From Candidatus Sulfopaludibacter sp. (GTDB lineage Bacteria > Acidobacteriota > Terriglobia > Bryobacterales > Bryobacteraceae): 35,516 bases of DNA. The first letter of the stretch is position 1. Each line of letters opens with the position of its first letter. The notes under the pieces are model-generated. The model searched no databases. It was not told where the DNA came from and saw nothing but the letters and a program-made list of their open reading frames with translations. This document shows positions 16,674 to 25,500 of the stretch, piece after piece. A program made the translations under genes and the position numbers. The stretch covers positions 1-35,516 of the forward strand of contig JARLGM010000059.1 of NCBI GenBank assembly GCA_031292755.1, read 5' to 3'.

Positions 16674-18761
16674 ATGAATAAATTGCGGATCTCTTTCCGG
16701 GCCGCCGTCGCCCTGGCCGGTTGCGGGGTGCTGTTCCTGGCAGTCGTGCCCGCTCCCGCCGACGAGGGAATGTGGACGTTCGATAATGTCCCGATCAAAC
16801 TCCTCGAACAGAAGTATCGCTTCACTCCAACCCGGCAGTGGCTGGACCACATCCGGCTTTCCTGCGTGCGGCTGAACGACGGTGGATCCGGATCGTTCGT
16901 CAGTCCCAACGGGCTGCTGTTGACCAACCATCACGTGGCGCGCGGCCAGTTGCAAAAGAATTCCACCCGGGAGCACGACTATATCCGCGACGGGTTTTAC
17001 GCCGCCACTGCGGATCTGGAAATGAAATCCCCGGACCTTGAAGTCAACGTGCTGGCCTCCCTGGAAGATGTCACGGCGCGCGTGCAGGCCGCGGTGAAAG
17101 ATACCCGGGGCGCCGCCGCCGAATTTGCCGCCCGCAAAGCGGCCATCGCCGCCATCGAGAGCGAAAGCGATAAGGCCACCGGGCTTCGCAGCGATGTCGT
17201 CACCCTCTATCAGGGCGGCGAATACTGGCTCTATCGCTACAAGAAGTACACCGACGTCCGCCTGGTGTTCGCGCCGGAAGAGCAGGCCGCATTTTTCGGC
17301 GGCGATCCCGACAACTTCACCTATCCGCGCTATGACCTGGATATGGCCCTCTTCCGCGTCTATGAAAACGGCAAGCCGCTCCAGACCAAAGATTATCTGC
17401 AATGGAACCCCAAGGGCGCCGTCGATGACGAGCTCGTTTTCGTCGTGGGGCATCCCGGCTCCACCGCCCGCATGGACACCATGGCGCAGCTCGAATACCA
17501 GCGCGATGGGAGTCTGCCCGCCACCCTGCGCATGCTGCGCGACCGCATTGCGCGCCTCCAGGCCTACTCCGCCCAGGGGCCCGACCAGGCCCGCGAAGCC
17601 GGCACCATGATCTTCGGCCTGCAAAACAGTCTCAAAGCCCTTGACGGCCGTCTGCAAGGTCTCCTCGATCCCGCCCTCATGGCCAAGAAGCAAAAGGAGG
17701 AGCAGGAGTTCCGCGCGCGCGTCGCGGCCAACAAAGAGTGGGGCGCCGCGTATGGGCCGGCATGGGCCAGTATCGCCGAGGCCGAAAAAAAGGCCGCCGC
17801 GGACGATAAGGTGCAGCGCTACCGCACCCTGAATTCGCAGCTTGCCTCACTCGCCACCAGCCTGGTGCAGTATGTCGCCGAAATCAAAAAGCCCGATGGC
17901 CAGCGCCTCGCGGGCTATCACGATGCCCAGCTCGAATCCCTGCGCTTCCGCTTGTTTTCCCCGGCGCCGGTTTATCCCGGCCTGGAAGTTGTGCGCCTCA
18001 CCGGCTCGTTGGAGACTGCCCTCGCCGAACTCGGACCCAACGATGCATTCGTCAAACTGGTGCTCCACGGACGTACCCCCGGACAGGCGGCCAAGGACCT
18101 CATCGGCGGCACCAGGCTGGCCGATCCCGCCTTGCGGCGCAGCCTCGTGGAAGGCGGGCAAGCCGCCGTGGACGCCTCCACCGATCCGCTGATCGTCGTC
18201 GCCCGCGAACTCGATCCCATGCGGCGGACCGCTTTGAAGTGGTACGAGGATAACGTGCAGAGCGTCGAGCAGCGCGCCGGCGAGCAGATCGGCAAAGCCC
18301 GCTTCGCGGTCTACGGCAAGACCACGTATCCCGACGCCACCTTCACCCTGAGGCTCTCCTACGGACAGGTGCAGGGCTACCCCATGAACGGGACCAAGGC
18401 CCCCGCCAAGACCACGTTCTTCGGCCTGTATGACCGCGCCGCCAGCTTCAATTACGAAGGGCCGTTCTACCTGCCCGCGCGTTTCAAGGAGGGTCGCGAC
18501 AAACTCAACCTGGCAACCCCGCTGGATTTCGTCACCACCAACGACATCATCGGCGGCAACTCCGGTTCCCCGGTCATCAATCGCAACGGTGAAATCGTCG
18601 GCCTCATCTTCGACGGCAATATCGAATCGCTGGCCGGAGAGTACGTGTACGACGCCGCCCGAAATCGCGCCGTCGCCGTCCATACCGCCGGGATGACCGA
18701 AGCGTTGCGCAAACTCTACAACGCCCCGGCCTTAGTAAATGAGCTGATGGCCCGCAACTAG
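16674..18761 (+). CDS. S46-family dipeptidyl-peptidase (DPP7-like)
   Basis: A 695-residue secreted serine exopeptidase, near the usual ~700-720 residues. A signal peptide ends near residue 29, giving a mature start DEGMWTFDNVP, the typical S46 N terminus. The triad is visible: His87 in LLTNHHV, Asp in YPRYDLDMALFRVYENG and the nucleophile in IGGNSGSPV. S46 enzymes remove dipeptides from the N terminus of peptides in the periplasm. The residue 18 places after the Ser is Gly (FDGN), the DPP7-like state associated with hydrophobic P1, whereas DPP11 has Arg for acidic P1. The Cys that normally follows the His pair is Val here. The gene lies 39 bp downstream of the bicupin gene. Confidence 0.92.
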   Translation: MNKLRISFRAAVALAGCGVLFLAVVPAPADEGMWTFDNVPIKLLEQKYRFTPTRQWLDHIRLSCVRLNDGGSGSFVSPNGLLLTNHHVARGQLQKNSTREHDYIRDGFYAATADLEMKSPDLEVNVLASLEDVTARVQAAVKDTRGAAAEFAARKAAIAAIESESDKATGLRSDVVTLYQGGEYWLYRYKKYTDVRLVFAPEEQAAFFGGDPDNFTYPRYDLDMALFRVYENGKPLQTKDYLQWNPKGAVDDELVFVVGHPGSTARMDTMAQLEYQRDGSLPATLRMLRDRIARLQAYSAQGPDQAREAGTMIFGLQNSLKALDGRLQGLLDPALMAKKQKEEQEFRARVAANKEWGAAYGPAWASIAEAEKKAAADDKVQRYRTLNSQLASLATSLVQYVAEIKKPDGQRLAGYHDAQLESLRFRLFSPAPVYPGLEVVRLTGSLETALAELGPNDAFVKLVLHGRTPGQAAKDLIGGTRLADPALRRSLVEGGQAAVDASTDPLIVVARELDPMRRTALKWYEDNVQSVEQRAGEQIGKARFAVYGKTTYPDATFTLRLSYGQVQGYPMNGTKAPAKTTFFGLYDRAASFNYEGPFYLPARFKEGRDKLNLATPLDFVTTNDIIGGNSGSPVINRNGEIVGLIFDGNIESLAGEYVYDAARNRAVAVHTAGMTEALRKLYNAPALVNELMARN

Positions 18762-18764
18762 GCC

Positions 18765-19053
18765 TCAATGCTGTTCAGTCAGTCCACCGCCGGGGATAGT
18801 CCGCTGCAGACGGCCAGGTGTGACCTTGCTCCAAGTCCGCCGTTGTGCGGCCAGTCTCACCGCAGGCGTTTATAACCGGCCAAGTGAAACGTCAGGGCGC
18901 GCCGGCAGAAATCAGACTCAGGTTTTGGATCAAGGTCAGAATAGGACGCACGATACCGGCTGCGTCCCCTTCTGCGCCACGAGTCCGCATTCACCGTGAG
19001 GCCGCGCGTGGCGCACCGGACCCAAATTATGAAACATAACTGAACAGTATTGA
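18765..19053. repeat. Inverted repeats bounding a 289-bp non-coding segment
   Basis: A 17-bp left end at 18765-18781 (TCAATGCTGTTCAGTCA) is matched in inverted orientation at 19037-19053 with 15 of 17 identities and a perfect nine-base core CTGTTCAGT. The ends sit four bases after the peptidase stop and two bases before the stop of the ABC-type gene. The inside (about 255 bp) holds no convincing gene; the only frame (18845-19039) encodes a low-quality 64-residue peptide. The arrangement resembles the terminal repeats of a miniature or decayed DDE-transposon element. No clear target duplication is seen. Confidence 0.5.
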
Positions 19054-19055
19054 CC

Positions 19056-19991
19056 TTAGACCCGCCGCACTGACGCCGTGGCCCGCAGATTCGCCACCCC
19101 CGCGGTGTATCGCGTATCGCTCACCGAAAACGCCAGCGCATCTTCCAGCCAGTCATGCCACACCCCGTCGGGATCGTGCGATGCCACCGTGAGGGTGTAC
19201 TCCTGCGGGCACAGTTCGCAGCGGAAACCGAAGGCAACCTCCAGCGTGTCGCCGGCCTCGCAAGGGCCCAGCCGCAGTTTCTCCAACTCCGTATTGGTGC
19301 CGTAGACATTCAGCCCGATGCGCGTGCGGATCATCATCCCCACCACGGGATCGGTCACCGCGGCGCGGAAACGGACGGTCACTTTCACCATGGCCAATTC
19401 ACCGCTTCGCCACACCATGGTGGGACGGCCATCTTCGCCGATCGTTTCCAGCTTGACGACCTCCGCCCGTCCGTCACCGCGGCGCACGCGAGGCTCCAAG
19501 GCAGCCTGGGCGGTGGACCCCCACGCGCGCAGCCGCTCCGCGATATGACGCCGGTAAGCCGCGAGCATCTCCGCCGGGTCGCCACGCCCGGCGAGTTTGC
19601 CCTGATGGAGCCACCATACCTCGTCGGCCAGTCGGCGCAGCAACTCCTCTTCGTGCGAAACCAGCAGCACCGTGGCGCCGCCGCGGCGCAATCCGTCGAG
19701 CGCGATGGCGGCGCGCTCGCGGGCAAACGCATCCTGCGTGGCCAGGGTCTGATCGATGAGCAGCACCGGCACGGGTGAAAGATCCAGCGTATCCATTGGA
19801 CCCAGCAAGCGCGCCGGACCGGACATCTCCACCGTCCCAAACTCGGGCTGGTCGATCTCCGCCGCCAGGTGCAGCAGCCGGCCCTTTCCCGCGCCGTTCT
19901 CTCCCACGATTCCGATCACCACACCATCCGGCGCGGCGGCGTCGAACTCCGCGAGGGGAGCGCTGGTCACACGGCGAAACGCTAGGGCCAT
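19056..19991 (-). CDS. Degenerate ABC ATPase with Wzt-type C-terminal domain
   Basis: A 311-residue protein. Residues 1-155 are a shortened ABC nucleotide-binding domain: Walker A GENGAGKG (30-37, Gly37 where Ser/Thr is expected), Walker B VPVLLIDQ (74-81, Gln81 for the catalytic Glu) and switch His113 in LLVSHEEEL. Only about 36 residues separate Walker A and B instead of about 120, so the Q-loop and the LSGGQ signature are missing. Residues about 195-295 resemble the Wzt C-terminal O-antigen-binding sandwich (VGMMIRTRIGLNVYGTNTE, in parts; CPQEYTLTVASHD). In Wzt-type exporters this domain recognises a polysaccharide. Start ATG 19991 is chosen because the frame upstream runs antisense to the methyltransferase. 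No permease partner is in the window; ATP hydrolysis is unlikely. Confidence 0.8.
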   Translation of the reverse strand: MALAFRRVTSAPLAEFDAAAPDGVVIGIVGENGAGKGRLLHLAAEIDQPEFGTVEMSGPARLLGPMDTLDLSPVPVLLIDQTLATQDAFARERAAIALDGLRRGGATVLLVSHEEELLRRLADEVWWLHQGKLAGRGDPAEMLAAYRRHIAERLRAWGSTAQAALEPRVRRGDGRAEVVKLETIGEDGRPTMVWRSGELAMVKVTVRFRAAVTDPVVGMMIRTRIGLNVYGTNTELEKLRLGPCEAGDTLEVAFGFRCELCPQEYTLTVASHDPDGVWHDWLEDALAFSVSDTRYTAGVANLRATASVRRV

Positions 19992-20015
19992 AAACGTTAG
20001 AATAACAACTGCAAG

Positions 20016-21287
20016 ATGGACGATCCGAAAGTTCTCGCGCGGATGCGCGCCGATTGGAACGACCGCGCCGGTGAAGACGCCTATTATTACGTGGCGTTTG
20101 GCCGCCGCGACCAGGATGACGAAGAGTTCTTCGCCACGGGAAGTGAAATGGCCGCGGCCCTGGCGCTGGAATTGAAGCGCCTGGGGGGGCGCGACGCCGC
20201 GCTCGAAATCGGCTGCGGTCCCGGCCGGCTCATGCGGCCCATGAGCCGCCACTTTACCGAGATTCACGGCGTGGATGTCTCCGACGAAATGATCAGGCTG
20301 GCGCGGCAGCGCCTCGCCGGCACGCCTAATGCGCATCCGCACCACACGTCGGGCTCCGACCTGAGCCTGTTCCCCGACGCCAAATTCGACTTTGTTTATT
20401 CTTACGCCGTCTTCCAGCACATCCCCAGCCGCGACGTGGTATTTAACTACCTCCAGGAGGCACGGCGCGTGCTGAAGCCCGGCGGCATTCTGCGCTGCCA
20501 GTTGAATGGACTGCCGCCGCACGCGCGGCAGTACGACACCTGGAGCGGGGTGCGCATCACGCCGCAGGAACTGACCACGTTTGCGCGCGACAACGATCTA
20601 CAGCTCCTGGCGCTGGAGCAGATTTGGACGCAGTACATGTGGATCACATGCCGTAAACGAGGCGACGGCGCCGCGCCGGCCGGGCCCGCGCGCATCCGCA
20701 ACATCAGCAATGCGCTCACCGGGGAGGCCGTCGCGCCGGCGGCCGGCCCCATGGCAGCCATCTCACTCTGGGTCGAGGGCCTGCCCGCCGATTGCAGCCT
20801 TAACGACACCGGCATTACCGCCGATGGCCTGCCGTGCCGCCTCACTTACATCGGCGAGCCGGAAGCGGACGGCGTCGCGCAGGTGAATGCCTTTCTGCCG
20901 GAGGGGTTGCGCACCGGCCTGGTGCCCGTCGCACTGGCATGGCGCGGCCAGCCGCTGTGCCCGCCGGCGTGGGTGCGGATCATGCCCGCCGGCCCGGCGG
21001 TTCCGCGCATCACCACGGTGACCGACGGCGTCAATCTCCTGTCAGGCAACCGCATCGTCACCGGCTCGGTGAAAGTGACCATGATCGAAGTCACGCATCC
21101 CGGCGAGTTCCACGCTACGGTGGACGGGGTGGACGCCCTGGAGATCGACTCCTTCTGCGCCGACCCGATCGGCCGGCGGTACGAGTTCAACTTTCGCCTG
21201 CCGGAAGCCATCCGGAGTGGCCCTCACGAGGTTCGGATCGCGCTGGGCCATCGTATGCTCGCGCCCCTGCCCATCGAGGTGGCGTGA
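20016..21287 (+). CDS. SAM methyltransferase fused to a TIGR03437/IPT-like domain
   Basis: A 423-residue protein. The N-terminal half is a class I SAM methyltransferase: motif I ALEIGCGPGRLMRPM near 61-75, the acidic residue after GVDVSDEMI, and YAVFQHIPSRDVV followed by RRVLKPGGILRCQLNG. From about residue 230 a beta-rich domain follows (GITADGLPCRLTYIGEPEAD, then AQVNAFLPEGLRTGLVPVAL), whose pattern resembles the TIGR03437 domain that is abundant at the C terminus of secreted Solibacter proteins. A further beta segment ends at residue 423. No signal peptide is present, so it acts in the cytosol. The 24-bp divergent gap to the ABC-type gene and the GTGA coupling to the beta-helix gene suggest a common task, probably glycan methylation. 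Confidence 0.82.
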   Translation: MDDPKVLARMRADWNDRAGEDAYYYVAFGRRDQDDEEFFATGSEMAAALALELKRLGGRDAALEIGCGPGRLMRPMSRHFTEIHGVDVSDEMIRLARQRLAGTPNAHPHHTSGSDLSLFPDAKFDFVYSYAVFQHIPSRDVVFNYLQEARRVLKPGGILRCQLNGLPPHARQYDTWSGVRITPQELTTFARDNDLQLLALEQIWTQYMWITCRKRGDGAAPAGPARIRNISNALTGEAVAPAAGPMAAISLWVEGLPADCSLNDTGITADGLPCRLTYIGEPEADGVAQVNAFLPEGLRTGLVPVALAWRGQPLCPPAWVRIMPAGPAVPRITTVTDGVNLLSGNRIVTGSVKVTMIEVTHPGEFHATVDGVDALEIDSFCADPIGRRYEFNFRLPEAIRSGPHEVRIALGHRMLAPLPIEVA

Positions 21288-22582
21288 TCCAGCGCGCCGC
21301 TTTCGCCGTGCTGCTGTGCATGGCCGCGGCGGCATTCCTGATGCGGCCCGTACCGCGGCGACGCGTAGTGCAGCTTCCTCGCGGCATCCTGTACCTGAAA
21401 TCCGAGATGGCGGTTGAAGGCGGCACGGAACTGCATGGGGCGCCGGGCGGCAGCGTGCTGCGCTTCGCCCCCGGGTTCGCCGGCCGGGCGCTCATCGTGG
21501 TGAAAGGTCCGGACGTGGTCCTCCGCGATTTCAGCATCGAAGGCAACCGCGGCTCCGATGCGCGCACCGGACTTCCACCGTACGACACGCCGTTCGTCCG
21601 ATTCACGCACGGCAATGGCATTCTTGCCGCCGCGGTATCGCGCCTGCGCATCGAAAACGTGCGTTTTCGCGAGGTCGCCGGATTCGCCGTGCTGATTAGT
21701 GGCGTCCGCGATGTGGCCATCGATCGGGTGCAGGTGCGCGATAGCGGCTCGGGCAACGCGTTGGGGCGCAACAACGCCACCGGCGGAATTCTGCTGGAAG
21801 AGGGCACTCGCGACTTCCGCGTGACCCGTTGCGAATTCGCCAACGTTCGCGGCAATGGCATCTGGACGCATTCGCTGTACACTTCGCCGCGCAACGCAAA
21901 TGGCCTGATCGCGCAGAATCGGTTTGCGGTCATCGGCCGGGATGCCATTCAGGTGGGCCATGCCACCGATGTCCGCGTGGCAGAGAACGCCGGCCGCGCC
22001 ATTGGCTTCCCCATCGATGCGGTGGACGTGGAAGGCCGCGCCGTGCCGGTGGCTATCGACACCGCGGGGAACGTGGAGCGCTGCTCGTATACCGGCAATC
22101 ACTTCGAAGAAATCGACGGAAAGTGCATCGACCTGGACGGCTTTCACGATGGCGAAATCCGCGCCAACGTCTGTGTGAATCGCGCGCCGCCCGGGCAGTA
22201 CCGCTTCGGCAACTACGGCATCGTGATGAACAACAGCAATCCCGATATGCAGTCGTGCAACATCCGGGTGGTGGATAACCTGATCGACGGCCCGCTCTTC
22301 GGCGGTATCTTCGTCATCGGCACAGGACACCGGATTGCCGGCAATCGCCTGGTAAACCTCAACACGGCCCACTGCGGCTGTTCCTACTCCGCAAGCGATC
22401 CGGATATACTGAGCAGCGGCATCTACTTAGGGCGGGGAGCCGAACGGCCCGCCCCCGCGCGCGGCAATCTCATTGAAGACAACGAAATCCAGGGCTTCCA
22501 AATGAAAACCCGGTGCATCGTAAATGCACCGGGCATCTCATCAGAGTGGAACACAGTCCGCGGCAATCGCTGCGAGCAGTAA
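21284..22582 (+). CDS. Exported right-handed parallel beta-helix protein
   Basis: A 432-residue protein with an N-terminal hydrophobic anchor or signal (RAAFAVLLCMAAAAFLM) and the repeated PbH1 turn pattern of parallel beta-helices: VLRDFSIEGNRG, LRIENVRFREVAG, VAIDRVQVRDSGSGN, FRVTRCEFANVRGNGIW, VRVAENAGRAIG, NVCVNRA, NIRVVDNLIDGPLFGGIFV, GNLIEDNEIQGF. This fold is used by pectate lyases, mannuronan epimerases and phage tailspikes; I see no confident catalytic motif. Several cysteines (CGCS, CEQ at the end) may form disulfides after export. The GTG at 21284 overlaps the methyltransferase stop (GTGA), with AGGT upstream. A role on extracellular polysaccharide is inferred from context. Confidence 0.78.
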   Translation: MIQRAAFAVLLCMAAAAFLMRPVPRRRVVQLPRGILYLKSEMAVEGGTELHGAPGGSVLRFAPGFAGRALIVVKGPDVVLRDFSIEGNRGSDARTGLPPYDTPFVRFTHGNGILAAAVSRLRIENVRFREVAGFAVLISGVRDVAIDRVQVRDSGSGNALGRNNATGGILLEEGTRDFRVTRCEFANVRGNGIWTHSLYTSPRNANGLIAQNRFAVIGRDAIQVGHATDVRVAENAGRAIGFPIDAVDVEGRAVPVAIDTAGNVERCSYTGNHFEEIDGKCIDLDGFHDGEIRANVCVNRAPPGQYRFGNYGIVMNNSNPDMQSCNIRVVDNLIDGPLFGGIFVIGTGHRIAGNRLVNLNTAHCGCSYSASDPDILSSGIYLGRGAERPAPARGNLIEDNEIQGFQMKTRCIVNAPGISSEWNTVRGNRCEQ

Positions 22583-22593
22583 AACGGTCCGCC

Positions 22594-25500
22594 TTACTTC
22601 ATCTCGGCTTTCAACGTTTCCACCGCCTTCTCGATCTGGCGATCATGCCCGCTCAGGAAGTCGGCCGGCGTGTTGTCCACCCACACGTCGGGCGGCACGC
22701 CATAGTTCTCCATATTCTGCCCGTTAGCCAGAGAAACTCCCGCCCCCGGCGTGCGCAGCACCGAGCCATCCATCAACGTGAACGAACCCGTGCCGATCAC
22801 CGCGCCCATGGTGGGGACCCCCACAATTTTGCCGAGTTTCAGTTCCCGGATGCCCGCCGGGAACATTTCGGCATCGCTCGCCGACCGTTCGTTCTGCAGC
22901 ACCGCCAGCGGTCCGAAATACGCCAGGCCCGGGCGTTTCACCTCCAGCGCGTCGCGATTGCGCGTGGATTGGTACGGGACCCGCTGGTTCAAAATCTCCA
23001 GCAGTTCCTGGTCGATTCCGCCGCCGCCGTTGAACCGCTCATCGATGATCAACGCGTTCTTGTCCTGGTTCTCGGCCAACTCCAGTTGGAATTTTGCCAG
23101 GGAAGGCGCGTCCATCGCTTTGATGTGCAGGTAGCCGATCTGGCCGCCCGAGAGGGTCTTGACGATGGCCTTGTGGTCCTCCACCCAGCGGTCGTATCGC
23201 AGGTCCGCCTGCGCGGCAGCCGACAGCGGATCCAGTGAAACCATCCAGGCGCCGTCCGTCGAAGGCTTGGAGTTCACCATGAATTCGAACTTCCTGCCAG
23301 GTAGAATGTTGAACAGCTTCCAGTAATTCTCGCTGGTCTTCATCTCCTTGTCGTTGACCCCGAGAATGTAATTGCCCACCGCCAGTTTTACGTACTCATG
23401 ATCCGCCGGACCCTTACGGTAGATGTACGACACCTTGAAAAAGCCCGACGCATCCGGCTCCATGTCGAATCCGGGATAGCGCGTCTGCACGCGCTCGTCC
23501 TGCGCAGCGCGCCCGGGAATCACTCCGCCCGCGGAAATGCCCGTGTGCGAGGCGTTCATGTCGCCGATCATTTCCATGATCACGTTGTGCAACTCTTCGG
23601 TATCGGAAAGGAAAGGCAGCAGCGATTCGTATTTGTCCTTGTCGCCGGCCCAATCCGCGCCGTGCATTTTGGCATCGTAGAATCGATTCTTCATCACGCG
23701 CCAGGCTTCTTCGAACACCTGCCGGCGCTCGGCCGGAATATCGATCTCCATGCGGACGGAAATATCGATGCGCCGCGGACCGGGACCGCTTGCCGCCTCG
23801 GTAGCCGCCGGGGCAGCGCCCGTGCCGCGTCCGCCCCTTCCACCGCGTCCCGCCGCTGCCGGCGCTGCGGCCGTGGTTGTGGCCGCCGCTCCGCCGCCGC
23901 CGATGGCCAGCGTGTACAGCGAACCGCCCTGCATGAAGTAAATGCTGCGGCCGTCGCGTGCCCACGTGGGCTCAGCGCCGCCGCCGAAACCGCCGCTACC
24001 GCCGCGTCCTCCGCGCCCGCGTCCGCCCGCGGCGGCATCGGTGGGCGTGGTGTTGAGATGCGCGATGCCCGTGCCGTCTTCATTCATGGTGTACATGCCG
24101 GGCGCCGCCGGCTCCGCGCCCGGCGCCGCGGCAGCCCCGCCGCCGGCCTGGAACAGATACGTGCGCCCGTCCGGCGAGGGCACGACCATGGAGATGTTGC
24201 CCGAGTTCGCGGCCAGCCGGGTCACCCGCCGGTCCAGGCCGTTCCAGTCAATCTTCACCTGCACGTTGGCCGGAGCCGCTCCCGCGCCGCGCCCGCCCCG
24301 CCCCGCCGGGGGAGCAGCCGCATCCGCCGCTTCCGCCTGCTCCTCTGTGTTGATATCGCGATCCAGCGGGTCCTTCTCAAGCGGCACAAAGGCGACAGCG
24401 TACAGCCCTGTTGACCCGCGACCGCCCGTCGACGCGATTCCCGAACTGCCACCCTGCGCGCCCAGCACCAGCAGTTTCTTGCCGTCCGGCGTCCACTTGG
24501 CGCCGCGCGACGTCAGGAATTGGTCGGAATTAATTTCGTGCTCCTGGCCCGTCGCCAGCTCTTTCAGCCATACGTGCGACCGCGACAGGTTGTCCACCTG
24601 CGAGTACGAGACCCATTTTCCGTCCGGCGAGAATTGCGGGTCGCCGATGTTGCCGCCCTGGTTGGACGCCAGCACCTCTTCCTTGCCGGAAGCGATCTCC
24701 AGCCGCCGCAACTTATGGTCCGACCCGGTCCACAGGAACGACTTCGAATCCGACGCCCACACGATCGCCAGCTTGTCGCAATCCGAATCCGTGAGTTTCT
24801 TCGTGTTCTTGCCCAGCTCGTCGGATACGTAAATCTCCTCCCGGCCGGAGCGGTCGCTGACGAACGCAATATATTTTCCATCGGGCGACCAATGCGGACT
24901 CTGCTCCTTCCACGGTGTCTCGGTCACGCGCTGCAGTTGCCCGCGGTCCGTTGCAATCGTGAAGATCTCGCCGTGGACCGCCACCGCCGCCCGCTTGTTG
25001 GAGGGCGAAAGGCTGAACCCTTCCGCCTCATTGTTGATGGTAGTCAGCTCCGTCTTGTTCTCGGTGTAGTCGCTCTTGATATCGAGGCGGATCTCCGTGC
25101 TCTTGCCGGATGCCACGTCCAGCTTCCAGATGCCGAAGTTGTCCTCGTACACAATCACTTTGCCGTCGGCCGAAATGCTGGGATAGAACAGATTGCCGTC
25201 GGTGTGCCTGGTGACCTGAACCGGCTTGCCGCCCTTGTCGGAGATCTTCCAGATGTTGTTAACGCTCTTCATCACCTCGGGGCTGCCGGGCTTCACCGGT
25301 TCGTTGGGCAGTTCGTTGGAAACGAAATAAATCTCGCCGCCGCTGCCGTACATGGGCCACAGCATGTTGCCGTGATACGCCTCGTCGCCGAGTTTGGTGA
25401 ATTTCTTCGTCGCCAGTTCCTCCACCCACAGGTCCGCGGCATACGATCCGCGGTAGTGCTTGCGGGACCACACGCTGGGATGGCGCTGGAACGCCAGGCG

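Noticed and set aside
18845..19039. 64-residue frame inside the inverted-repeat segment
   Set aside because: No ribosome site, no recognisable transposase sequence and biased composition.
19992..20522. Upstream extension of the ABC-type frame to 488 residues
   Set aside because: It is antisense to the methyltransferase coding sequence and has no domain features; the ATG at 19991 gives a normal ABC start.
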